This document shows, piece by piece, positions 45,549 to 56,810 of a DNA stretch of 64,000 nucleotides. Origin of the DNA: Juglans regia (lineage: Eukaryota; Streptophyta; Magnoliopsida; Fagales; Juglandaceae); contig NC_049912.1 of NCBI RefSeq assembly GCF_001411555.2, positions 24,065,722 through 24,129,721 of the forward strand. The letters run 5' to 3'. How positions within the stretch are numbered: position 1 is the first letter of the stretch; each line of letters opens with the position of its first letter. The position numbers were made by a program, and so were the translations under genes. Under the pieces are notes generated by a model. The model did not search any database and was not told where the DNA came from. It saw only the letters and a list, made by a program, of their open reading frames with translations.

Positions 45549-45866
45549 ATGACCGAATCACTTAGAAGTAAATCCTGCATCCAGGGGAACCGGCAGCAGA
45601 CCAGCCGGCTACAACGGCGCGCCCCGGCGTCCTTGCAAATCAGCGCTCCCTCTTCCAATTGGAACGTGGCCATTCCGCTCCTGTCCCCGCTCGACGCTTC
45701 GCCCACGTCTTCGAAATTGGTGACCGATCGGACGGTGGCTATGAATTCCAGGGAGGAGCAGAGGCAGCAGGGCGCGGAGCCGGAGAAGGTGGTGCTCAAA
45801 AAGTGGCAGCACCCGCCCTTCACCTACGATCCTGCTCCGAGGGTCCGACCCTTTGTGCCCGTATAA
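45549..45866 (+). CDS. Small uncharacterised protein, At4g14450-like (105 aa)
   Basis: This intronless gene starts at ATG 45549; the frame is open further upstream but has no earlier ATG. Conserved-looking blocks are RLQRRAPASLQI, NWNVAIPLLSPL and KKWQHPPFTYDPAP near the C-terminus, between low-complexity Ser/Gln-rich stretches. I recognise these blocks from the plant proteins named after At4g14450 and its homolog At3g23170; no function is established. There is no clear signal peptide or membrane segment. The N-terminus is basic and Ser/Thr-rich, and relatives are annotated as possibly plastidial, but the sequence does not settle that. A TATA box lies about 90 bp upstream. Its position downstream of ECI and HRLI relatives repeats the Arabidopsis order. 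Confidence 0.82.
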   Translation: MTESLRSKSCIQGNRQQTSRLQRRAPASLQISAPSSNWNVAIPLLSPLDASPTSSKLVTDRTVAMNSREEQRQQGAEPEKVVLKKWQHPPFTYDPAPRVRPFVPV

Positions 45867-48800
45867 CTGGAATTGTATGGACTCTGTTTCGTCCGAAAAA
45901 GATGCTCAATAGGAAAATTAAGATTGTATGATTGACAAATAGTATTTACATCTTACGTACCGTATGTGCTGTGAAAGCCTCTTTTTTGTTTTTTGTTTTT
46001 TTCCGATCAACATGACGTGTGCTTGTACAAATAGTACTATGCTAAATAGAATTAATGTAATTTAGCTCAATGCAGTATATATGATACAAAATTCAGTTAC
46101 AAAACCCTTAATACGTGCTCATGTCGCCATGACATTTAACGACTTCAGTTCCAATTAAAACTGATTTCGCTGTCGTCCAAATATATCCCAAATCATTCAA
46201 TGTATTTTAATTATAATATTTTTCTTTTAAGTGAAAGAAAATGATCAAAGATGTTGCAAATTTGTCGAATTTAACTAAATTGCATGTTGTTAAAGGAAAA
46301 GAAATACTACGTTGTAGATTTATGATTCTATTATTAATTGTAACGAAATTCTCAACATTACGTTTCATAATTTGATTTAGAAAATAAATATTAAATATTA
46401 TAAATTAAATCTTACCATTTAAATAATATAGATAGTGTGTTTTGCATATCGGATTAAAAATAGAATAATTCATACCATAAAGATTTACACCGATTGCTCT
46501 TTTGGTTTTAAATATAAGTTGGTGCGTGTATTCTTAATAATAAGTTGTGCATGAACCAACTATTACTTAAAAAAATGGTTTGTATAATTTTAGAATGTGC
46601 AAACTTGACACATACATATAAAATCTTATTTTCTAATTTGTACCATTTTTTTCAAAAGAAATAGTGAAGTTTACACCCTTAAAAATTATAAGTAATGTTA
46701 CATACAGTCATGAAGTACGTAAATACTACGTAATCCTTTTAAAAAAAAATAAGATCTATTATTAAAAAATTAATTTTTTTCATATAAATATTATATTTTT
46801 TTATTTTTTTTCAAAACATTCATACGACACTCCACGATTACAACCATCCCTCGTATCAATGAGTGACTGTGGGTCCATAAAATAAAATTTGAATGGCCGA
46901 ACTCAGATAAACTGAAAAGCTAATTGAAAAGGACAAGAATCCATCGTGTTATATATGCAAAAAAACTAGTTCTATATTGTGAATGGATACTCTCTAATCA
47001 ACCAATCTATTGGAACAAGTTAAAAAGAACCAAGTTTCTTCTCTCCATCTTGAAAAGTAGAAAAAAATAATACTAAGTGTTCCAAGTTTATACAGCCAGC
47101 CAATTCGGTACGAGATCGAGCTATGTCAGCCCATTAAAAACGAATAATAAAAGAATTAAATTAACATACTTCAATCAAGAGCTGGCAATTAATGGAACAC
47201 CCATATATATATATATATAGGAATTTATAAGTAGTTGATCAGAATCTTAAAGAAAGTTGGTCGATCGGAACCAATCATCTAGATCATGCGTAGACCCTAT
47301 TTCAATTTACACCGTTGGTGTGACAAATTAACGACGTAATTTGTTCGGTGGTTCATGTTGACAAAATAATATAAATCCATAAAATTAAAAAAATAATAAT
47401 AATAAAATAATAGGGAGGCAATCAAAATGATATGATTCTGAAGGATATTGAATCAACGTACAGGGAACAAATTCTATATCACACCATTCATGTTCTATAG
47501 AATGAATGGTCTTAAAGTGATCTTAACAAAATAATAATATTCCTGAAACCCGACAATATGGTCAAATATTCTTCATGGAGTACTGTTTTAATTTCTTCTT
47601 TAAGTCGATCGGAGAGGCCAAAATTGAGTGAACAAAAGGTACATAGAATATGCATATACATAGTGCATATAATCGCTGTCACGTTGTTCTTCTTTTTGAC
47701 CAACTTTTGTACGTGTGATTGGTGAGGAATCATATGAGAAGAATATTAGGTTATCAATCTTTATCATCTCCAACCAATGACGTCACTCGTGAGTAGATAG
47801 ATCAGAAGGTCTGCCACCACACATGGATATAAAAGTGCAGTGATTTTTGGCGAAGAATAATCTTATATTTTCATAACATTTTAAGCATATTTATAAATAA
47901 TAAATAATTTTTTTTTATAAAATCGATTTTATGAGATGAATTAGTTCATAAATTTATTTAATTTTAACTTTTATTCTCTCATTTTTCTTCATTTATTTTT
48001 CAGAATTGTCCAACCTTTCACGTGCGAGTGAGCATGCATGCATGCATGGGAGCAAGCTCGATCGCTGGATTTGCAAATTGAATTTGATGAGTCATTCACC
48101 TTTAGAAATTAAGCAAAGAAAAGATAATTTTCGCATTGGAGTTCAACCCAAATGAAAAACATCGACCGACGAGTCAACGTTCTTCTTGTTTCCTTTAATT
48201 TATTTAATAGAAGTGCTTAAAGCCTGGCCCATCTCAGTTTCTTTTCTTAATGGACAAATTGGGCCTTGCCCAATCTTTCCAACAAGAAAGAGACCGAACT
48301 CATGACTACTCAGAAGGACGAAGTTCCTCAGTGAAAATGATACATCCTTAGATCAGAACAATCATTTGGTCCATTCTTAGTTTGTTTTAATTATTTTTTG
48401 TTTCTTCACAGCTTGAGATTTTCTATTGTTAATTTATTCTATTTATCAATTTCGAGTAAAATAAAGGTAATTTCATTCCATAGTAGACCACTGCAAAGAA
48501 TTTCGTGTGTGTATTATAAAAGATCAATAAAAAGATTTTATTATAAAAAAATTATATTTACAAATCGGTGCGAAGATACATAATCCACGCCATTGACATA
48601 ATATAATAAGAATTTATAATTAAATTCTCTTACAAATATATCATTAGAATAAATCAATTGATAAGTAGCATTGTCTTTTATTATATCAAGAGAATAGGAT
48701 GGTCAAATGAGCGTCAAAAAGGCTAAAGGCCTTGAGACAAAAAGATAGACCCACCGGCAGAGGCACCACCTCCACGAGAATGACATACCATTCGGGGTTA

Positions 48801-50624
48801 GTATATAGAATGTGTAGCAAAAAAAGTGATTTGTGGGGGCAAAAGTGCAAACTTCAACAGCCAAATTCCCATATTCTTATCAACCATTTTAAGTCACTCC
48901 AAACACTAACTAACATGCCATCGCCCACGTCTTTGGAGTCGTAAGCATCAACCACTCCTTCCTCTTTAACCAATACTTTACATCCGCATCCATCCACACC
49001 GTTCAATCCTTTTCTTTGCACTAGAATGAGTTTAGGGGTCCCCCATGATTTGTCACATCTTGTAGATGCCAAGTGTCGTTTACTACACCAATTGCTAAAT
49101 CACATGCCCCATTACTTGTGTTCCAATTACGCTAATCAAATGCAATCTCACCTTTTATTTTATTTTTTCCCCTTAATGATAATATCTTGGAATAGGATGA
49201 TTACATTTTTACCTTCCTAGTTACTCAAAACCAACTTTCTAATTGTTTTTTTTTTTTTTTGGGGTTAAATTACATCACAAAGTTATGAGTATACTTTATC
49301 CCAATGTTTTTGACTTTTTTTTTTTTTTTTAAAGTATGTAACCACCGAATCATCAAAGTTGTCCCTTGATAGTCTCATTGGAAAAACAAATCATAATATG
49401 TATCACACGTTAAGATTTAAATATTAAGATTATGTCCCGTTATCTATTTTAAATATAAAATTTATATTTACAAGTTAATATAGAAGATACATCATCCACA
49501 TTGCTGACATGGAAAGATTTGAATTGTATAAAAAAAAAAAATTGAAATCTTAAATGTTACAAGTCAAGAAAAATAATTTTTAAATATTAAATTTTAACGA
49601 CTGCATATAATATTTCAAAATAGAATACAAAATAAGAGGTTAGATTACAAAAGATGTGATGGATAAGGGTTGTAATTTTCCTGAATATTGTGAGAACAGA
49701 AAAATTGGGACTCTTTACGCAGACAAGCCTGACTGGGAAATGGTATCGACAAGCTGTCCTTGAAAGCCAGCTTGCATATGGTGGATTGAGAATGTCTTTG
49801 ACATTCTCTATTAGCCACATGCTAAGATCCGAGTGGCTTTAGCAGCTGCTGATACACGTTACTCTGTCTTCTTGCAAATGGGATGGAGGTGCCTCCCACA
49901 TTATTTTATGGGTTTGAAAAACAATTTGGTTAGAGGACTCAAAAACAACTTTGAAGAAATAAGGCATTCAATGACTTCTTCTGCCCACTTCATGCGAGAA
50001 GGTTTCATCAAAGTTCCTAATTATCTTTCATGTTTGACAATTGATATGCTATCAGTAATATAAAAAATACTGTTCTTCAAGCTAAATTTGGTTATCTTTT
50101 TCATTTAAATAGGCTCTGTACGAAGCTATCTAAAATGTGACATGTTAAATAGTCAGTCTTACAATTTAATTTTTTTTTTTAATTTTTGGCTCCAAACTAC
50201 AAATGGTACTCAACACAGTGAACTTACCTGACAGTCAAATCCCAGAAACTTGAGCAAAATTGGGAGATGAATTGATTCATAAAAGTCTTTATTTTTGTCA
50301 TCATGTGCTTGCTCTTTTGTAAGTCGAATCCCCATCATGTGGGTGGTCTTTGCCCTCAAGTAAGCTCTGTCTCAATAAAAACAAGCTACCAACTCCCCAC
50401 TCGGTTAACTTTTTGACAATTTCCCTTCCTTGTCTGATCTCATCCATAAACATCCTTTTCAGGACATCCTAAATTCACTACACTAATCCAAATTAAGTCT
50501 TATATAGGAAGCAAGAGATTTAAAAGGGACTTTAGATATGGGCATTTTATATATTATCTCTGTCTATACCCACATCTCCTTAATTGGTTCTTTTCTTACC
50601 CTTTTTCTTTACGTGTGGGGAAAA

Positions 50625-50657
<33 letters not shown>

Positions 50658-52726
50658 AAAAGGAACCATCATGAATTGGTAGTAGTAGAAGTTCAACTTC
50701 CAACAAAAGCATGACTATTGCATTATAAGCCAAAAAGCATTATCAAACTGGAAGAGGAGCAGGTAACACCTAAAGCAAATTTACTGAGACTATTATTGCA
50801 AAATTGTATGTGAATTATTACAAATAATGTTCTAAACCACTTGCAAATTAGACCCACAACAACTTTCCTCTCGATCCTCTTGTATCTCATAGGACTCGGA
50901 TTGAACTGGATAGATGATATCCACATATGCAGGATCAGCACACACCACAGTTTTCAACTTGACCCGAATGAAGATTGAAAATTAAACCAAGTTGTTCACT
51001 TGATAGAGAAACTCTGAGCTGCAAAAGCAGTTTGCCCGAGATAGTAATACTATTGTTCGTCATAAATCTTATTGAAAAATTCTATACATCAGTTACTATT
51101 TACTTTCACATCCTACAACTATATCATGTGAAACCCAAACTAAAGTTTGATGTCTTTCCTTTAGGATGGGTCTAAATCCAAGCATGAATGTGAATGTGCT
51201 TCCCATCATCTGGGTATGTGAAGGTATATGCTTCTTGGTTCCTCAGCTCATGAATATGTAATTTAGGCTATGTTTGGTTGTAAAATTCAGCTGAATTCAA
51301 TCTAATTTTAAACTGAGTTTAACATCTAAATACTCAACTCTCAAATTATTAAACTCATCTCTACTCAAAACCTTCTTACACGTAGAACCCACAACATTTT
51401 TCAATTTAACACATATTTATACGTGAGATCCATAACCTTTTTCAATTTTCTATAAAAAGTACTAAACTCATCTTAACATCCACACACACTTTAAACTCAA
51501 TTTAGATGAGTCATACAGAACTTTCTCTACTACTCAACTCACTATTATTCATAAAAAACTGAGCTCAACTCAACTGATAAGTTCATGATATCTTAGGAGT
51601 GGGGGCCGGCTGTAGAATTTTGAGCCAACAGCAACCAATAACTGAATCACTGATCTTGTATAAAATCATTCATTCATAGTGATGGGAAAAAACAATAACG
51701 GGTCTCTCTCAAATTTGTCCCATCCAATATGAAAACCCAGAAAATTATATCCAACAGAATCATTTATGTTTGAATTCAGTAACAATTTAACTCATTTTTA
51801 AACAGATCACTTGACTCTCCCCCCTTTTCTTATAACTGGACAGAGAAGGATAAAAAGTTGATGGAACCGTTCCATTGTTTTTTCAAAAAAACAAAATCTG
51901 TCAAACATATGAATTTATTTTATTTCTTCTTAAATATGGATATAAATTGGAGAGAGTTTTTAGGTAATTCTTCTTCTTCTTTTTTTATTTTTTTATTTTG
52001 TATTTTTTATTATTAAACAATGGACAACTTTGTCGTACTAATAAACCTTACAAACTAATTTACTATGTGATATTCATCTTTTGAAAATTTAAACTTGTTA
52101 TTAGAATAGTAATTAAATAACAAAATTCACCTATTCCCACTGATTAGAAACCAAAGAGTTTTACTCACCTTGCTAGCCATTTAAATAGGTTTATCTTAAG
52201 AATTTATCAAAAGTATTAAGGGAAACATGATAGGATCGCATATACATTTATATATACACAGAAAACAAATAATATATGTTCAAAAAAGAAAACTAAAACT
52301 TTTGTTTTTCTTATTTAGAATACTTTAAATAAGAACAGTTTATGTATTTCTTATTGGGCTACTCATTAATCTAAAATCTTATAAAAAAGTGCTCCACATC
52401 AAGCTAGTTAAAATAAAAAAGCGAAAAGGGTTATTGTCAAGTCTAAAATTTAACTGGCCTCTTTTTTTTCAGAAAGAACAAGGCTATTTTGCCACCTGTA
52501 ACATACCGCTCAAATGTACTGCTTGATGAATTTTTTTTTTTACTTAGTGATTAAGGAAGTGATTTTAAGTGTATTGGTATATATATATTTTTTATTTTTG
52601 AAAAATATTTAAATCTATTAAAAAAATGTGAATAGAAAAATGAAAAAAAAAGAAGTTGAAAAGCAATAAGCGGTAAAGTGGAACGGGCTACTCTGGGTGG
52701 TAGGATAGCCCAACTCTTTCAGAAAA
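45867..52726. other. Gene-poor AT-rich region
   Basis: No supported gene is present in 6.9 kb. It contains an intact MITE-2 (46692-46846), a hairpin of about 10-bp arms at 47482-47510, a long poly-A tract near 50628-50655, and a possible different MITE at about 51268-51580 that begins GGCTATGTTTGGTTG and is rich in CTCAACTCA. Short open frames at 48854-49072 (-) and 49587-49830 have no recognised relatives. Confidence 0.55.
46692..46846. mobile_element. MITE-2 copy
   Basis: Left end TAATGTTACATACAGTCATGA and right end ACACTCCACGATTACAACC form an imperfect inverted repeat when compared with the better right end at 60110-60145 (CACTCCACGACTGTATGTAGC). The core is AT-rich. About 155 bp, non-coding. 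Confidence 0.65.
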
Positions 52727-52880
52727 CATCTCATCTAATTATTACAACTTTTTCAATTTTCAATATAAAATAAAATAAATAATTCAACTTTTCAAATCAC
52801 AAAACAAAAATAATATTAAAAAATATATTCTAACAATACTTTATTCAACTTTTTAATTTTAATCTCAACTCATTTTGGAA
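52727..52880 (-). mobile_element. MITE-1 copy, reverse orientation
   Basis: The copy reads CATCTCATCTAATTATTACAAC, TATAAAATAAAATAAATAATTC and later AATCTCAACTCATTTTGG, the reverse complement of the GAGTTGAG...TTGAAAAAGTTGTAAT order seen at 45077. The terminal repeats are worn. Confidence 0.65.
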
Positions 52881-54183
52881 TGAAATCCACCATTTTAGAT
52901 GATTTTATAATTTCTCATTACTTTTTATTGCTCTCAATACCACGAAGGAAATATGATTTCAGAGATATTGAAGAAGATGCCCCTTATGTAGAGAAGTCTT
53001 TTCTTGTAGGGGTATCTAATCTCATATTTGTAGTCATCTATTTCTTTTATAGAGATCTTTCTTCTTTAGAGTAGTCAAGTCCTATTTGATTTATGTCATT
53101 TTCGTAAGTCAACTTCCTTTTTTTTTTTTTTATCCCTGATAATGAATTTCTAATGGATTAGACCTAATTCTTAAGAACACTCTTATTAGATTAGTCAAAG
53201 TTAAAAGACATTTTTTATGAATGTAAAAAAAATTTAACTTTTGATTATTCCATTCACATAAATTTATACATTAAAATAGTTATTTTTTCATTATATAATA
53301 ATAAAATAATATAAGATAAATTTTTTTTTGATTATTTATATTAAATCTCTACATTAAATTATACATTTATTCATTATATGATAATGAATAACTAATAATT
53401 TAAAAAATATTTAATTTTTTTTAATTATTAATTTTTTTAATTTTATCGTATTTTACTATTCTACTTATTATATGTTAATGAATAATCATGTTCTTATTAA
53501 ATTAATATATCACTAAGTCAAATTAATATATTAATTGTGATAAAATATGTGATAGAAAGAAATGGAGAGATAAATAATTAATAAAATATATATTTGATGT
53601 ATGTACAGTAACCTTTAAATTTAGAAAAACTTTTGAAAGTCAGTATAGCTAAATTTTAAATATTTAGAATTTGACTAATCTAATGTGAGCATATTTTACT
53701 CTTTAATAGCTAAATACTTATTAGATTAAGTTTTTAACTAATTCAATGAGAGTGTTTTAATATATTGTATTTTTAAAAGACTAATGCTATTGTGCCGTTC
53801 AGTTTTTATTGTTGGGCGTACCGTACCCACCACAAGTGCAATTAGCCTTTTTTTCAAACAATTTTTTATAAAAAAAATACACAAATCTATAGCGATTATT
53901 ATTTTAAACAATTTAGAAAAAAATATACTAGCTATCAAATTTAGAGGACAAATACAACGGTAATCTAGCATTTTCCTTTTTAAAAAACTTGTTAGATAAA
54001 ATGAAAAAAAAATCCTAACTGAAACTTCTAGCTTTTTATGGATGCTTGTCTGTGTAAATATTTGTTGAGCGGCTCTGCACCCACACGTTGGGCTCCCGAC
54101 AATACATTGTTTTTTTTTAACTTTTTTTTTCCATGTATTTTTTTTAGTATTTTTAAAAAAATTTACAATATCATTAAAAAAAT
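52881..54183. other. AT-rich intergenic DNA
   Basis: About 1.3 kb of strongly AT-rich sequence with many homopolymers. Frames around 53740-54240 are low-complexity and judged to be chance. I see no gene, RNA or bounded transposon. Confidence 0.55.
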
Positions 54184-54630
54184 TAAGTGTAGGCAGCGGC
54201 GGTGGGCCCATGTTTGCCCCATCCCCGTTCCATTTTTAATATAAAAAATTAGAATTTTTAATATTTATATAAATATATACAATTTGTTAAAAATTTGAAA
54301 TTGAATTCAAGTTAATAGATTGCCTTAGCCTCCTAGGCCAACCATTATATAAGAGCTTAAAGTAATACAATAATCATATTTAAGTAATGTGAGGCTTATC
54401 CAAAATATAAATTTAATGAGTTTATATTTTTTTTAATGTATAAATTTCAATTTATAATTTAAATTATATTATAATTTGGATTTAAAAAAAAACTTTAGAC
54501 CCAAAAAAAGTTTTAAACCCCGATGTGTCATGGAGTTGAGTGGGAGCTGAGCGGTAGGGTAGGAAACCCTCCCCCCACATGGTGCAGGGGGGAGGTGCCT
54601 CCGTCCCGCATCATGCGGGTAGCACCTCTA
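54184..54630 (-). mobile_element. hAT-like non-autonomous element, truncated inverted copy
   Basis: Read on the minus strand it begins TAGAGGTGCTACCCGCATGATG and runs through an AT-rich core to a GCGGTGG-type GC-rich end. It matches the copy at 55252-56329 in order and orientation (inverted on the plus strand) but lacks about 100 bp at its far end. The two copies form an inverted pair separated by about 620 bp. Confidence 0.72.
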
Positions 54631-55243
54631 AAAAAAGACTTCTTTAATAATTTAATAAAAAAATATAAAGATAGGGTTATTACCCTCCTACAATCCATTT
54701 GTTACTCTTTTATATTTGATTTTTTTTTTATTTTTTTATTTTACTTAATGGTTAAGGAAATGACTATTAGTAAAATTATATATATTTTTAATTTTTTTTC
54801 TTAATGATCAAGGATGTTAAAAAAATACTTAAAAGAAAATGATAAAAAAATAAAAAATTTCAAATACACTATAAATAGTAAATGGATAGTAACCCTATCA
54901 CTATAAAAAAAAAATACTGTGGAACCTCGAGTAGCATCTTTCATATTTGTTCAGAATTGAAAGAAACTTTATGTTTTTTTTAAAAAAATTCTATTCATAA
55001 CCCTCAAATACTATACACCATTCTTTTTGTTATTTTTTTAAATTTTTTTCTTATCAAATGTATAGTATATGGATGGTAAATAAAAAAAATTCAATTATTT
55101 TAAAAAGAATAAAACTAAAAAAAATTTTAAAAATAAAAAAATAAAAGAAATTATGATGTGTGTTACATGAGACTTATGAATATCAAAATTCTTTTTCAAA
55201 TTTGATAGAATTTTTGGTAAAAGAATTTATTAAAAGAGAGAGA
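54631..55243. other. Spacer between inverted hAT-like copies
   Basis: About 610 bp of AT-rich, low-complexity DNA with no gene or bounded repeat recognised. It would form the loop if the inverted copies paired. Confidence 0.55.
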
Positions 55244-56337
55244 GAAAGTAATAGGGGTGCTACTCGCATAGTGCCCTGCCCCTCGTCCTTAAGGGTGTCA
55301 AATCGTGTTAACGTGTCGTGTTCGTGTCGTGTTAAGACATATATATTATACTATATAGGTCAATCCTAACCCTACCCGTTAAGCTTATCGTGTCAAAATC
55401 TCAAACCCTAACACGACCCAATAACATAACGGGTCGTGTCGTGTCAACCCGTTTTAACCTATTTATGTAAATAGATTGAAACAAACCCAAAATTAACCTC
55501 TTTAATCTAGTTAAGTTTAGCATAATTTTATATAAATGTTAAAATCATAATATCTATAAAAAATATAAAACTAACTACAAGTCCAAAATTATAATCTAAA
55601 CAATAAAAATATCGAAATTAAAATCATATCAATTTTATTTTTTAGGTATAAGAGTATAATTATAATTTTAACTTTCTTAACGGGTCATAACAGATCATAA
55701 CGAGTTGTTCCGTTATCAATCCGTTAAGCTGTCGTGTCTTAAAGGGTCAACCCGTTTTGACTCGAATCCGTTAAGAGTAAACCCTAACCCGCTTTTATCG
55801 TGTCGTGTTCGTGTTGGGTTAATGGGTCGTGTCACATATTGACACCTCTACTCGCCCCTCACCATGTAGGGGGAGGGTTCTCAATCTCGCCCCGGAAGCC
55901 GGGAGTGGGGTTGAAACTATACCCCGTCCCGTCATACCCCCGTTCAACCCAATGATTCACTGAGTCTATAATTTGTTTTAGGTCTATAATTTTTTAAACC
56001 TAAATTATAATATAATATAATTATAAATTTTATTTTAAAAAATATAAATTCATTAGAGTTGTATTTTGAATTATTTTGATTTAAGTAAGATAATCTATTA
56101 ACTTAAATTTAAATTTTTAATAATTTTTATATATTTATATAAATATAAAAATAATATTTTTTATTATAAATTTAGGAGGAAGCGAAATATAGTGTGAGGC
56201 AGGATCCTGCTCGAGTAAGGCCGCCACCGCTAGGAATCCTTCATGCAAGGCGGGGTCCCGTCCTCTCACGTGCGATGCGGGATAGCCGGCCCGCTATGCC
56301 GGGGCGGGGCGGGTTAGGGGGGCACCCTAGAAAGTAA
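55244..56337 (+). mobile_element. hAT-type element with 8-bp target-site duplication, interrupted
   Basis: Perfect 8-bp duplications GAAAGTAA lie at 55244-55251 and 56330-56337. The ends are TAGGGGTGC (55252) and GCACCCTA (to 56329), an inverted repeat with one mismatch. Element length is 1078 bp, of which 561 bp is an inserted MITE (55290-55850). GC-rich ends surround an AT-rich core. There is no transposase, so it is non-autonomous. The 8-bp duplication fits the hAT superfamily. Confidence 0.85.
55290..55850 (+). mobile_element. hAT MITE with GTGTCGTGTTCGTG-type ends, nested
   Basis: Terminal repeats TAAGGGTGTCAA and TTGACACCTCTA enclose 561 bp. Both sub-terminal regions are full of GTGTCGTGTTCGTG and CGGGT(T/C) motifs in opposite orientation, so the element can fold on itself. 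Flanking CTCGTCCT (55282-55289) and CTCGCCCC (55851-55858) agree at six of eight bases, a plausible decayed 8-bp duplication. I recall this end sequence as common in plant genomes. Confidence 0.82.
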
Positions 56338-56639
56338 AGGAGCAGAGTGCAGACGTAATATCGTCCGTACTTTCGTAAGCGAAAACCCTCAGACCACTTT
56401 CAAGTCAAATACCATCCCCCGTCTCTCTCTCTCTCTCTCTCTTTTTTGAATTAAATCATTTCATTCACTGCTTCTCAGTCGTCCCAAGTGTGCGCGCCTC
56501 TCTCGACCACTTCACCTCCTCCATCGCCCTTGATTTCAACCCCAATCCATCTTTTTTTCCATCCGCTCTCGCTTCTCTCTCTCCCCCTTTTTCTTTGTCT
56601 CGAATTCGCACTCCTATTGTCTCCTCCACGCGTACTCAA

Positions 56640-56675
56640 ATGAACAGCCACGCCAATCTTCTTCATCTTCACTGA
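56640..56675 (+). CDS. Upstream ORF (11 codons) in the DUF668 leader
   Basis: ATG 56640 to TGA 56675 encodes MNSHANLLHLH. It would be translated only if transcription begins upstream of 56640 and no intron removes it. It lies 135 nt before the main start. Confidence 0.4.
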   Translation: MNSHANLLHLH

Positions 56676-56710
56676 GTCCTCAGCACGCGGATTGTGGTGT
56701 ATCAAGATTA

Positions 56711-56716
56711 ATGTAA
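56711..56716 (+). promoter_or_regulatory. Minimal AUG-UAA upstream ORF
   Basis: ATGTAA is a start codon followed directly by a stop, 95 nt before the main ATG. The context is A at -3. In Arabidopsis NIP5;1 an AUGUAA in the leader mediates boron-dependent ribosome stalling and mRNA decay (established knowledge). Whether this one acts similarly is inference. Confidence 0.5.
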
Positions 56717-56810
56717 CAGATCGGGATTTTTTGGCTTTGAATTCTGCTGCTTAGAAGATTTCGTTTTTTGTTTTCTCGGTGGTGGGGAGTTTCTGGGTTT
56801 GGAGACAGCA

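Larger units (their letters stand above)
56338..56810 (+). promoter_or_regulatory. Promoter and 5' leader of the DUF668 gene
   Basis: Pyrimidine-rich DNA with a (CT)n run at 56422-56442 and further CT-rich stretches to 56600 is typical of plant leaders. Two upstream ORFs lie here: an 11-codon ORF at 56640-56675 and a start-stop ATGTAA at 56711-56716. The hAT element ends only about 470 bp before the main start codon. Confidence 0.6.

Noticed and set aside
49587..49830. Segment that reads like GKWYRQAVLESQLAYGG on the plus strand
   Set aside because: It looks protein-like for a short stretch but has no start, stops soon after and matches nothing I can name; not enough to call a pseudogene.
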